A DNA stretch of 15,147 bases from Sphingobacteriales bacterium (GTDB taxonomy: Bacteria; Bacteroidota; Bacteroidia; Chitinophagales; UBA2359), in the NCBI GenBank assembly GCA_016718845.1, contig JADKCK010000061.1:1-15147 (forward strand), given 5' to 3'. Each line of letters opens with the position of its first letter. Positions within the stretch are counted from its first letter, which is position 1. The position numbers and the translations under genes were made by a program. Positions 7,348 through 15,147 of this stretch are shown here, in pieces. The notes beneath the pieces are model-generated. The model ran no database searches, was not told the origin of the DNA, and was given only the letters and a program-made list of their open reading frames with translations.

Positions 7348-7376
7348 TTTTGGTGTAGCTATGTTGGTATTAAGGG

Positions 7377-7400
7377 TACTAAAAAGCAGGTTTTTTAGTA
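7377..7400. terminator. Hairpin downstream of the glycosyltransferase gene
   Basis: TACTAAAAA (7377-7385) and TTTTTAGTA (7392-7400) form a perfect 9-bp stem around GCAGGT. It is 80 bp past the glycosyltransferase stop and just upstream of the hmgA promoter. A second imperfect hairpin, TACCGTTGT with ACAAGGTA, is at about 7405-7424. It may end the TIR/glycosyltransferase transcript, though no clear T tract follows on the minus strand. Confidence 0.4.
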
Positions 7401-7479
7401 ACTGTACCGTTGTAAAACAAGGTATTTATTCCCTCCGAATAAGGCTATTCAATTAGTGTTTTTTTAGGGATTGTTGTTT

Positions 7480-8643
7480 TTATTTTAGCAATAAAGTAAC
7501 AATTTTTTGCATTTGTATTTCTAGTGTAAATCGGGTTTTATAATCTACTAATAAACTATCTCGGTTTAATAAATTAGGTGAGTAGTTTTGGTATATATGG
7601 TTTAATTGTGTTAAACAATCTGTTTCGTTAGCAGTTTCAAACACAAAGCCATTGCGGTTTTGTTCGATAATTTCGCTTAATCCGCCAGCGTTAGATGCCA
7701 AAATAAGGCTTTTTTGCATCAATGCTTCTACGGCTACATTGCCAAAGCCTTCGCTCAACGAGGGTATGACGACCAATTTTGCCCAACAAAAAAACGACAG
7801 TAGCAAATTGTGGTCTACAAAATTGGTGATGTGTACGTAGCGTTGCAGGTTTAATTTAGCAAGTTGGTTTTGTAGGCTTTGTTCTTCATCGCCACCACCA
7901 GCAATAATTAGCACTACTTGGTTGGGTAAAAGTTGGTTTACTGTAATAAATTGTTGCCAAACGTTCAGGAAAAAAGCATGTCCCTTTGCCAACTGCAATC
8001 TACCGGGCAATACCACTACAAACGCATTTGGGGGTAATTGGTGCTGTTGGGCGTATTGTTTTGCTAAATCATCGGTGGCACTTTTGTACAAAATGCCATT
8101 ATATATGGTTAGAGATGCGGGTAGATATGTTTTTTTTACCAAACTATTTTGTACCGATTTGGATACGCAAATATTGGCATTGTCGGTAAGGCGTGCAAGC
8201 AATGTTTGGCAATTATCAAATAGGTGTTCGGTTATGCCATAGTGCGTAATGCCATCTTTAAACAACGAGTGATGATAGTTTATTAGTTGCACTTTGCCAC
8301 CTTGTAGCCTATAATTTAAAGTTGCCCAACGCATTACCCAATGCGAAAGTGGTAAGTGAGCAACGATATGTGAAAATTTTTTTTCTTTTAAATATTTAGT
8401 AATAGGAACTATTAGCTTATAGCTATTTATAATCGAAGATTTAGTAATAGTGCTGTTGGGATAGTGCAATTGGGTGATGCAATGAGGAGGGATAAGCAAG
8501 GCTTGAGGCGTGCAAACAATATGGTTAAGCACCAATAAATGCACCGAGTATCCTTGTTGGTGCAACCAGTTTATTTGCCAAATACTTTGTAGTTCGGCTC
8601 CACCAAAATTAATAGAAGGAAGGACATACAATATGTTTATCAT
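7480..8643 (-). CDS. Glycosyltransferase, GT4 (GT-B fold) type
   Basis: The 387-residue protein has the two Rossmann-like halves of GT-B retaining glycosyltransferases. The N-terminal half begins MINILYVLPSINFGGAELQS, with the GGAE acceptor-side loop. The C-terminal half has PGRLQLAKG (213-221), where the Arg and Lys contact the donor phosphates. It then has the E-x7-E motif at E298 and E306 (SEGFGNVAVEAL), followed by SNAGGLSEII. Such enzymes move a sugar from a nucleotide-sugar to surface polysaccharide, LPS or a lipid carrier at the inner face of the cytoplasmic membrane. Donor and acceptor cannot be told. There is no signal peptide or membrane segment. It starts 26 bp after the stop of the TIR gene with no room for a normal promoter, so the two are probably co-transcribed. 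Confidence 0.92.
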   Translation of the reverse strand: MINILYVLPSINFGGAELQSIWQINWLHQQGYSVHLLVLNHIVCTPQALLIPPHCITQLHYPNSTITKSSIINSYKLIVPITKYLKEKKFSHIVAHLPLSHWVMRWATLNYRLQGGKVQLINYHHSLFKDGITHYGITEHLFDNCQTLLARLTDNANICVSKSVQNSLVKKTYLPASLTIYNGILYKSATDDLAKQYAQQHQLPPNAFVVVLPGRLQLAKGHAFFLNVWQQFITVNQLLPNQVVLIIAGGGDEEQSLQNQLAKLNLQRYVHITNFVDHNLLLSFFCWAKLVVIPSLSEGFGNVAVEALMQKSLILASNAGGLSEIIEQNRNGFVFETANETDCLTQLNHIYQNYSPNLLNRDSLLVDYKTRFTLEIQMQKIVTLLLK

Positions 8644-8669
8644 TGGGTTTGTTTTAAAATTGGCGAACC

Positions 8670-9959
8670 TTAATCACTGATTTTTAGTAAAGTATTATAT
8701 TCTATAATTATTTTCTCTAATAGTTTTTCTACTGCTTGCATTTCTAGCGATGCCACATCAGAGAAATATTTTTGCAATAGTTTATTTTCGGCGGCAAATT
8801 CTTTCAACCCAACTGTCCTAAACCAAAACTCAATATCTAAGCGTTTTACGGGTGTTAGCTCGGGCAATAAAATGGGTTTGATAGCCGATTTTTGGAGTAT
8901 ATTGCCTAAATCGGTGCTTATTTCGGTGGCATTTTGGTAATAATCTATCATAAAAAAGAACACAAAAACAGGATGTTTGGCTTCTAATTGTACATTACAA
9001 AACTCGTTGTTAAACCAATTAAAAAAGCCGTCGGTGTCGCCATCTGCCCAATAACGGCTGTCTATTTCAATACCTAGTGTTATTACATCAAAACGCTGGG
9101 TGCAAACAGCATCGGCGAATGTTAGCAAATTGGCGGTCATCAAATCGCTGCGTTGCCAGTTAAGCTCTAGTACTTTGGCTGTTTTTTGCAAAAAATCTAT
9201 CTTAAACAAAGGCAATTTACTTTTAGGTTCGAGCAAAATGGTGCGTTCAAAGCGTCTAATTTCTTTACCTTCCCAATTAATTTCCATTTCTACATCGCGC
9301 AAACACCTATAAAGCCCAGCCGTTGATTGGGCTTCTTCGCCGTGTATATAGTAAATGAGTAATTTTTCGTCGGTAAGTTCCCATATTTTACTTTCAAACT
9401 CTTCGCGTTGGTTGCGGCGGTTGCAGGTATATCGGCGGTTAAGTAAATGGGCATTAGGCGGGGCAGGGCTGTTGCTAGTAGTGGTAGTGGCAATTGTTGT
9501 GGCAGATGAGGCAGTTTTGTTGCCTTTTAGGGTATCAATTACTTTTATTAGTGCTTCAACAATATTGTTGTAGGCTTCGTCGCGTACATCCCATAGTTTT
9601 ATGGGTTTGGCATTTTGTGGCAATGGCGATAAGGCAGCGATAGGTTCGCAAAGTTTCCATTGGCAGGGCGATAGTATAATAGGTACTACATTTTTGTTTT
9701 GTTTAAAAGCTGTTTCTTGTATCATCCAGCAATTGTCGTTGGCAAAATATGCCGACGAAAGCAGCAGCAGCACCACGTCCGAGGTTTGTAAATTTTGCTC
9801 TATTTGTTGGGTAACAACGGCATCGGGAGCAATTTCGTTAGCTGTCCATTCGCTAATCGTACCATTGCGTTTTAGCAGTGCCAAGTTCATACTAAGCGCC
9901 TCGGCAAAAGTGTTATCCTCTGCCGAGTAGTTAATAAATAATTTGATAGGCACTGACAT
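8670..9959 (-). CDS. TIR-domain protein with iSTAND-like C-terminal module
   Basis: The 429-residue protein begins with a TIR domain (about 4-145): KLFINYSAEDNTFAEAL, then SDVVLLLLSSAYFANDNCWMIQE. E82 in WMIQE sits where the catalytic glutamate of NAD-cleaving TIR domains lies. A Ser/Thr/Ala/Pro linker follows (146-172). Residues 173-429 begin NRRYTCNRRNQREEF and continue LLIYYIHGEEAQSTAGLYRCL, where a strand and Gly-rich turn stand in for a P-loop without the Walker A GK(S/T). This resembles the iSTAND (inactive STAND) domain described with TIR and other effectors in bacterial conflict systems; that match is from memory and moderate. The likely role is abortive-infection defence by NAD depletion after a trigger is sensed. 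ATG 9959 is preferred because a -7 box at 10002-10009 overlaps the longer TTG start at 10004. No membrane segment is seen. Confidence 0.8.
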   Translation of the reverse strand: MSVPIKLFINYSAEDNTFAEALSMNLALLKRNGTISEWTANEIAPDAVVTQQIEQNLQTSDVVLLLLSSAYFANDNCWMIQETAFKQNKNVVPIILSPCQWKLCEPIAALSPLPQNAKPIKLWDVRDEAYNNIVEALIKVIDTLKGNKTASSATTIATTTTSNSPAPPNAHLLNRRYTCNRRNQREEFESKIWELTDEKLLIYYIHGEEAQSTAGLYRCLRDVEMEINWEGKEIRRFERTILLEPKSKLPLFKIDFLQKTAKVLELNWQRSDLMTANLLTFADAVCTQRFDVITLGIEIDSRYWADGDTDGFFNWFNNEFCNVQLEAKHPVFVFFFMIDYYQNATEISTDLGNILQKSAIKPILLPELTPVKRLDIEFWFRTVGLKEFAAENKLLQKYFSDVASLEMQAVEKLLEKIIIEYNTLLKISD

Positions 9960-10001
9960 AAAATAGGCTGTTAGAGAAAAATGATACCTCCGTAATGCAG
10001 G

Positions 10002-10009
10002 CAAAGATA
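10002..10009 (-). promoter_or_regulatory. -7 box of the TIR gene
   Basis: On the minus strand TATCTTTG matches TAnnTTTG exactly. The predicted leader is about 35-40 nt to ATG 9959. No well-placed -33 TTG was found. Confidence 0.5.
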
Positions 10010-10125
10010 ATACATCGTTGTCAATTTTGCACTATCTAAGTACTAAAAAGTATAAATTTAAGGCTTTTAAAGGTTTTTAACATTGTGGAGCGCACTATTT
10101 TGGCAGTTTATTGTTGTAATTAACG

Positions 10126-10133
10126 TACCTTTG
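10126..10133 (+). promoter_or_regulatory. -7 box of the TonB-receptor-like gene
   Basis: TACCTTTG matches TAnnTTTG exactly. A TTTG at 10099-10102 lies 23 bp upstream as a possible -33 element. The leader to ATG 10185 would be about 45 nt. The box lies inside the longer open frame that begins at 10083, which argues against that start. Confidence 0.5.
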
Positions 10134-10184
10134 TCACCCCAAAGTCAAACAACAGCAGTATTTTATCTACCATACTTAATAAAA

Positions 10185-12689
10185 ATGAAGTTTTTATACT
10201 TTTTAGCGTTTCTTTTTTTAGCTTTTTGCACAAATTTATTCATCTTTGCTCAACCACCAGCAGGCGTAAGCGGAGCAATGCCCGCTATTGGCAAAATAAG
10301 TGGTCGGGTGGTTGATTCCAATACCAAAGAGGGCATTGAGTTTGCCTCGATATCTGTTAGTAATAGCTCGGACAACCGAATAGTTACTGGTGGATTAACC
10401 GATGCCAAAGGTAACTTTAGCATAGAACAAGTACCGCCCGGAAACTACCAGTTGCAGGTAGCATTTGTGGGTTACAAAAATAATGCGGTCCAAAACATTA
10501 GCTTAAAACCCAATGCCCCATTTTTTGATGCGGGTACTATTTTGTTGCAAGAAAGCGCAACCGACCTAAAAACGGTAGAAATAACGGGCGAAAAAGCCGT
10601 TTTTCAGAACAAAATTGACCGTAAGGTATTTAATGTCGACAAAAACATTGTATCGCAAGGGGGTACTGCCGCCGACGTGTTGCGCCAAGTACCTTCGGTA
10701 TCGATGGATGCCGACAACAAAATGAATTTCAGAGGCAGCGAAAACGTAACCATTTTGATAGATGGCAAACCCACCAGCCTAAGCACCAACGGCTCTAATG
10801 CCCTCGAGCAAATACCTTCATCGTCTATCGAGGCAATCGAAATTATCAGCAATCCATCTGCCAAATTTGACCCCGACGGCACATCGGGCATTATTAATAT
10901 TGTGCTGAAAAAAAACAAACAACGAGGCTTTAACGGTTCGGTTACAGCAGGCATAGGTACGGGTACTACTACGCCCGCAGGCAACCTAACAGCTAACAAA
11001 TACAACACTGCACTCAACCTCAATTATCGAACCAAACTGTTTAATTTGTTTGGCAACTACAGCTACCGACGTGGCAATAATTGGAATTTTGGCGATTTTA
11101 GACGCACCAATATCTACACAAACCCCGATACCAGCAACCTTTTTCGCCAAAAACTCAATAGTATTAACATCAACGACATTCATCTGGCAAAAATTGGTGC
11201 CGATATTTACCTCAACAAACAAGATTTTTTAAGCCTTTCGGCTACCTACACCTTTAACAAAGGCACTAGCGACCAAGACATTAAATACCGTATTTTTGAC
11301 CAAGCTGCTATCTTAGAAAACGTTTTTGGGCGCGATACCTACACCGATTCCGATGGGCAAAACGTAGATTTTTCGTTGAATTTTCGGCACGCTTTTAAAA
11401 ATCCTAAACGCGAGCTAACCGCCGATGCCCTCTATTCCTTGTCCGACAAAACCGATAAATCGTTGTTTACCAACCAAGCCTACGACCTAAACGAACAACC
11501 AAATGGCAACCCAAATAACCAACACAGCACCACAGGCAATATAAACTATATTGTGTCGGGGCAGATAGATTATGTACACCCATTAAAAAATAATGGCAAA
11601 ATAGAAACAGGGTACAAAGCCACTATCCGCAAAATCAACAACGATTTTGGGGCTTCGTTAATGGGCGACTGGTCGGTACCCGACGACAGCACAAGCTCGT
11701 TTATCTTCGACGAAAACATACACTCGGCTTATGGTTCGTATACCCAAACCATCAAACAATTAACTTTTCAGGTGGGGTTAAAAGCCGAGCAAGCCTTTAC
11801 CACCGCTACCTACAGTGCCGAAATAAACCCATACGAAAACGACTATTTTAACTTGTTTCCAAGTGCTTTTTTACTACAAAAATTGCCCAAAAACCAAGAG
11901 TTAAAAGCTAGCTATAGCCGCCGAATTAACCGCCCAAGTGTGGGTTCGCTCAATCCTATTTTGGATTTAAGCAACCCTTATTTGCAGTTTCAGGGCAACC
12001 CAAAATTAAATCCCGAGTATATCAACTCTTTCGAGGCAAGCCATAATAAAGTATGGGAAAAATCGTCGTTGAACACCACCCTTTACTACCGCTACACCAA
12101 CGACGTAATTTTTAGGTTAATTAGCGTAAACAACCAAGAAAACATATCAAGTGTAACCTTCGTAAATTTGGCTAAAACACAAACTTATGGCGTTGAGTTA
12201 GTAGGCAAAACCGATATCGCTAAATGGTGGAACGCCACTGCTACCTTTAATTTTTTCCGCACCCGCGTTGATGGCACTAACTTTAGCAGCCGTTATGCCA
12301 ACGAAGATTTTGGCGGCTCGGTGCGTTTTTTATCCAACATGAACCTACCTAAAGCCTTTAACATACAATTATCGGGCAGTTACTCGTTGCCAACCGTTAT
12401 CGCACAAGGCTACATCAAGCCTTTTACATCGGTTGATATTGGCTTGAAAAAAGATTTTTTGAAAGGAAAAGCAAACATAAGCCTGGGCGTAACCGACATT
12501 TTTAACACCATGCAGTTTGCCATAGAAACCGCCGATAACAATTTTGAACAACAAGGCAAACGCAAACGCGAAACTCGCGTGGGCAACCTAGCATTTACCT
12601 ACCGCTTTGGTCAAGGCGACAAAGATACTCCACGCAAAAAAGCCACAAAAGCCAACAGCGACTTTAAACAAGAAGAAGGGGGATTTTAA
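10185..12689 (+). CDS. TonB-dependent-receptor-like outer-membrane beta-barrel protein
   Basis: The 834-residue protein starts with a signal peptide (1-22, MKFLYFLAFLFLAFCTNLFI, then FA-Q). Residues about 36-120 are a carboxypeptidase-regulatory-like beta sandwich (GKISGRVVDSNTKEGIEFAS and VPPGNYQLQVAFVGYKN). Residues about 130-245 are a plug domain (DVLRQVPSVSMDADN, ILIDGKPTSL, IEIISNPSAKFDPDGTSGII). The rest is a beta-barrel of the OMP_b-brl_3 kind, with SYSRRINRPS and a late strand AFTYRFGQ before a charged tail ending QEEGGF. The layout matches the Bacteroidota 'outer membrane beta-barrel family protein' group, related to TonB receptors. No obvious TonB box and no adjacent SusD partner are seen, so it is not a standard SusC/D uptake pair. 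The substrate is unknown. Start at ATG 10185 is set by the signal peptide and by the promoter box at 10126. Confidence 0.93.
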   Translation: MKFLYFLAFLFLAFCTNLFIFAQPPAGVSGAMPAIGKISGRVVDSNTKEGIEFASISVSNSSDNRIVTGGLTDAKGNFSIEQVPPGNYQLQVAFVGYKNNAVQNISLKPNAPFFDAGTILLQESATDLKTVEITGEKAVFQNKIDRKVFNVDKNIVSQGGTAADVLRQVPSVSMDADNKMNFRGSENVTILIDGKPTSLSTNGSNALEQIPSSSIEAIEIISNPSAKFDPDGTSGIINIVLKKNKQRGFNGSVTAGIGTGTTTPAGNLTANKYNTALNLNYRTKLFNLFGNYSYRRGNNWNFGDFRRTNIYTNPDTSNLFRQKLNSININDIHLAKIGADIYLNKQDFLSLSATYTFNKGTSDQDIKYRIFDQAAILENVFGRDTYTDSDGQNVDFSLNFRHAFKNPKRELTADALYSLSDKTDKSLFTNQAYDLNEQPNGNPNNQHSTTGNINYIVSGQIDYVHPLKNNGKIETGYKATIRKINNDFGASLMGDWSVPDDSTSSFIFDENIHSAYGSYTQTIKQLTFQVGLKAEQAFTTATYSAEINPYENDYFNLFPSAFLLQKLPKNQELKASYSRRINRPSVGSLNPILDLSNPYLQFQGNPKLNPEYINSFEASHNKVWEKSSLNTTLYYRYTNDVIFRLISVNNQENISSVTFVNLAKTQTYGVELVGKTDIAKWWNATATFNFFRTRVDGTNFSSRYANEDFGGSVRFLSNMNLPKAFNIQLSGSYSLPTVIAQGYIKPFTSVDIGLKKDFLKGKANISLGVTDIFNTMQFAIETADNNFEQQGKRKRETRVGNLAFTYRFGQGDKDTPRKKATKANSDFKQEEGGF

Positions 12690-13171
12690 GAGATTATAAA
12701 TTATTAATTGTAAATTATAAATGAGGTTGCTGTAAAAAGGTAAAAATGCTATCAATTAGTATTTTTGCCTTTTTGCAGTGGCTTTATATATAAGTTGCTA
12801 TACTACCAAGCAATAAAAGAGCGTATAGATTCTCAATTATTTACTGGCAAAAATGTATAAGATGCAAAAAATGTTTTATTTTTGTAGCAAAAAATGCAAG
12901 TCTGAATATTTTGATTTAACTTTGTGGCGATAAAAGTAATAGTCTTAGCACACGCACTTAAAATGTGCATATTTCGTGTTTTTTTTTGGCATTAAAGATA
13001 ATTTATTTATCTTTACAAACAGCTTGTTATCAGGCTATTAAAATCTGATATTTTACCTAAATTTATTTTTTAACACCAAATGCTCGTGAGGTTGTACTAT
13101 TAGCGAGTTAGTGGCTATTTTAGGAAAAACAAACCAACATCTTAAAAAATCCGTAAAAAACGAACAGAATT
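12690..13171. other. AT-rich intergenic region with hairpins
   Basis: No supported gene was found. At 12691-12722 is a low-complexity palindrome-like stretch (ATTATAAAT repeated). At 12730-12778 is the long hairpin listed separately. A small perfect hairpin lies at 12993-13015 (TAAAGATAA, TTTAT loop, TTATCTTTA). Two exact TAnnTTTG strings, TATTTTTG at 12877-12884 and TAACTTTG at 12917-12924, could be promoters on the plus strand. They are about 250-300 nt from the next start and lack a well-placed -33 TTTG. Confidence 0.5.
12730..12778. terminator. Long AU-rich hairpin after the outer-membrane protein gene
   Basis: Arms of 21 bp (12730-12750 and 12758-12778) pair completely if three G-T wobbles are allowed, around the 7-nt loop ATCAATT. 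Wobble and G-C pairs extend it outward to about 12725/12783. It lies 40 bp after the stop at 12689. There is no classical GC stem plus T tract, so it may be a terminator or a mobile palindromic repeat. Confidence 0.55.
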
Positions 13172-14775
13172 GTGGCAATAAATAAACTAATTTTAGGGGA
13201 CTGCTTAGAAGTGTTAAAAACACTTGAAAACGAAACAGTAGATTTGATATACATCGACCCACCGTTTTTCAAACCGAACTTACGAAGTAATTTGGGGCGA
13301 CAAAGGCGAAATTCGCAGTTTCGAAGATAGGTTTTCGGGCGGCATCGAACATTATATTTCGTGGCTCAAAGAACGAATACAAGAAATGCACCGCATTTTG
13401 AAACCAACAGGCAGTATTTTTGTGCATTGCGATTGGCACGCCCACGCTTATATTCGAGTTTTTATTTTAGACAAAATTTTTGGTTACGAAAATTTTAGAG
13501 ATGAGATAATTTGGTATTACAGCAATAAATACACAGGCAACAAAACGGATGGACTTGTTAAACAACACGATATTATTTTGCGTTATTCCAAGACTAAAAA
13601 TTTCATTTTCAACATTATACGAGTTCCGTCTATTCACGGAGGGCGAACAACAAGCACTACACATCGACAAATAGTAGAAGGAGTAAGCAAAAAAGTAATG
13701 AAACGAAATGATGATGGCAGTTTAATTCATCAAAATGTAGGGACTGAAAAAAATGCGGGAACTATTTTTGAAATTCCATTTATCAACTCACAAGCCAAAG
13801 AAAGAATAGGTTATCCCACTCAAAAGCCACAAGAATTATTAGACAGAATTATAAGAATTTCATCAAACGAGGAAGATACGATTTTAGACTGTTTTGTGGG
13901 AGGAGGCACAAGTATTGCAGTTGCAGACAAATTAAATCGAAATTGGATAGGCATTGATCAATCTGTGCAAGCAGTAAAAGTTACGGAATTTCGGTTGAAT
14001 AGACAACAAGATTTGTTTTCAAAACCATTTTCTGTGCAACTTCATAAGTACGATTATGACACGTTGCGTTACAAAGATGCGTTTGAATTTGAAACGTGGA
14101 TAGTTGGGCAGTTTGGCGGACTTTCAAATTCAAAACAAAGAGGAGATTTAGGACTTGATGGTAGGACACGAGAAAATCAAGCCATACAAGTAAAAAGAAG
14201 TGATAATGTGGGCAGAAATGTCGTCGACAACTTTTTTTCAGCCGTTCAGCGTTTTGACAAAGCAAGTTTTGAGAAAAACAAGTTAGAAAATAAACCTGTG
14301 GGCTTCATCATTGCGTTTTCGTTTGGAAAAGGTGCTATTCAAGAAGTAGCAAGGTTAAAAGTCGAGGAACAAATCATTATCGAATTAGTAACGGTTGAAA
14401 ACATAGTTCCGATAGCGAAAAAACCAACTTTGCAAGTCGAAATGCAAGATTTAGGCAAAGTAAAAGAATTGCGACAAATTTCGTTTACAGCAACAGCACA
14501 AAGTGAGGCAGGCATCGAATTTTTTGCTTGGGATTTTACCTACAACGAAACTAATTTTGTACCCCAGATTTTACTCGACCAAACTGGCAAACAAACCTAT
14601 TTATTTAAAGCAGAGAGAACATAAAATTGCGGTGAAAGTGGTTGATAATGAAGGACTTGAAAACATTGAAGTGCTCAAATTAAAAGTAAACGGAGAAATA
14701 AACGTAACTAAATCGACTTTTGTGGGTAAAACAAAAATAGCACGTAACGATGATTTGGCAAAAGTGCTTATTTGA
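13172..14775 (+). pseudogene. DNA methyltransferase-nuclease-PKD fusion, broken by two frameshifts
   Basis: Joined across three frames the segment encodes one protein of about 530 residues. It starts at GTG 13172 (VAINKLILGDCLEVLKTL), with an in-frame stop 18 bp upstream. Motif IV DPPF is at 13256-13267. The first frame then ends at TAG 13328. Family sequence resumes one base later in the second frame (SNRTYEVIWGDKGE from 13269), through HRILKPTGSIFVHCDWHA. Motif I DCFVGGGTS is at 13887-13913, so the order IV then I is that of beta-class (type III Mod-like) N6-adenine or N4-cytosine methyltransferases. From about 14070 a PD-(D/E)xK, Mrr_cat-like nuclease follows: FETWIVGQFGGLSNSKQRGD, LDG, and QVKRS at 14187-14201. 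The tail is a PKD-like beta sandwich (EFFAWDF). It is cut by TAA 14622 but continues in the third frame (EHKIAVKVVDNEGLENIE) to 14775. AT content and codon use differ from upstream genes, which suggests transfer. It could be a true pseudogene, sequencing error, or on/off variation. Confidence 0.8.
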
Positions 14776-14960
14776 ACTGACATTGTGCCAAACTGAACAT
14801 TCGCACTTCAAATTTCCCCTTCGCAAAGCCCAAAAACGTTATACCTCATGCTTGTTCCATAGGGCTAACCAGCACATTTCTGCGAGAAACGAACAGACAA
14901 AAACCACCAATTCAACACGACAAGAAAATACTTTACTTTGCAAATAATTTTTAAATAAAT
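14776..14960 (+). other. Short intergenic region before the DinB-like gene
   Basis: No gene was found. TTACTTTG at 14933-14940 is a 7-of-8 match to TAnnTTTG and would give a leader of about 14 nt to ATG 14961. The stretch around 14840-14880 (CGTTATACCTCATGC, GGCTAACC) was examined for recombination sites and gave no convincing one. Confidence 0.35.
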
Positions 14961-15147
14961 ATGGAGAAGGCGTTTAAAGAAACTTTATGGAAACAATTTG
15001 GAGCAAGTATTGACATGCTTGAAAATGCCATTTTACTTTGCACTGATGAGTTGTGGGACAGCAAGAATAATTTTTGGTACTACGCTTATCACTGTTTGTT
15101 TTATTTGGATTATTATTTGACACTTGACCCAAAACAATTTTCACCAC
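14961..15147 (+). CDS. DinB-like protein, N-terminal part (runs off the window)
   Basis: ATG 14961 opens 62 codons to the window edge with no stop. The sequence begins MEKAFKETLWKQFGASIDML, then AILLCTDELWD and FWYYAYHCLFYLDYYL. The helix with Tyr-His in YAYHCLFYLDYY fits the first metal-binding histidine of the DinB/YfiT-like four-helix bundle. Members are metal-dependent cytoplasmic proteins, some acting as thiol-dependent transferases, most of unknown substrate. An A/T-rich spacer (TTTTTAAATAAAT) precedes the start, as is common in Bacteroidota, which seldom use a Shine-Dalgarno sequence. The later histidines are beyond the window. Confidence 0.75.
   Translation, partial: MEKAFKETLWKQFGASIDMLENAILLCTDELWDSKNNFWYYAYHCLFYLDYYLTLDPKQFSP

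Noticed and set aside
13256..13275. Programmed -1 ribosomal frameshift at the T run
   Set aside because: The needed shift is +1 (or -2), and no X-XXY-YYZ slippery heptamer in the right phase is present; a second unrelated break occurs downstream.
14776..14960. Integron attC-like site (CGTTATACC, GGCTAACC)
   Set aside because: The core and inverse-core strings do not fit GTTRRRY/RYYYAAC, and no paired arms with proper spacing could be drawn.

Overview
The window looks like chromosomal DNA of a member of the Bacteroidota, outside the gut Bacteroides type; I cannot place it below phylum. Three things point there. LeuS carries the extra N-terminal block typical of Bacteroidota LeuS. The large outer-membrane protein has the phylum's order of carboxypeptidase-like domain, plug and barrel. 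Several genes are preceded by the phylum's TAnnTTTG -7 promoter box, twice with a TTTG about 20 bp further upstream.

Layout. Positions 1-439 (minus) hold the N-terminal part of an exported TPR/coiled-coil protein that runs off the window. leuS (721-3819, plus) follows and ends at a strong hairpin that can serve both strands. Next come three tandem minus-strand genes (5370 to 3903) for small exported proteins. They share a C-terminal peptidoglycan-binding-like domain but have different linkers, one built of seven 42-bp repeats rich in Lys and Thr. The gap 5371-5984 has no supported gene. It holds a small element bounded by inverted repeats and four REP-like repeats. hmgA (homogentisate 1,2-dioxygenase, 5985-7142, minus) has a long leader containing a tandem repeat and a dispersed-type repeat. 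Upstream of it on the same strand lie a family 4 type glycosyltransferase (7480-8643) and, 26 bp further upstream, a TIR-domain protein (8670-9959) whose C-terminal half resembles the inactive STAND (iSTAND) module of bacterial conflict systems.

On the plus strand, a TonB-dependent-receptor-like outer-membrane protein (10185-12689) is followed by a long hairpin and about 480 bp of AT-rich DNA without a supported gene. Then comes a fused DNA methyltransferase, PD-(D/E)xK nuclease and PKD-like gene (13172-14775), broken by two frameshifts of the same sign, each in a short simple repeat. The start of a DinB-like gene (14961 onward) closes the window.

How the parts relate. Most of the window is ordinary core and envelope metabolism: translation, envelope proteins, aromatic amino acid breakdown and outer-membrane uptake. 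The accessory material is the TIR-iSTAND/glycosyltransferase pair, the broken restriction-modification fusion, and a roughly 125-residue AT-rich insertion inside LeuS between the catalytic core and KMSKS. These three are the best leads for something undescribed. No rRNA, tRNA or CRISPR array was recognised.
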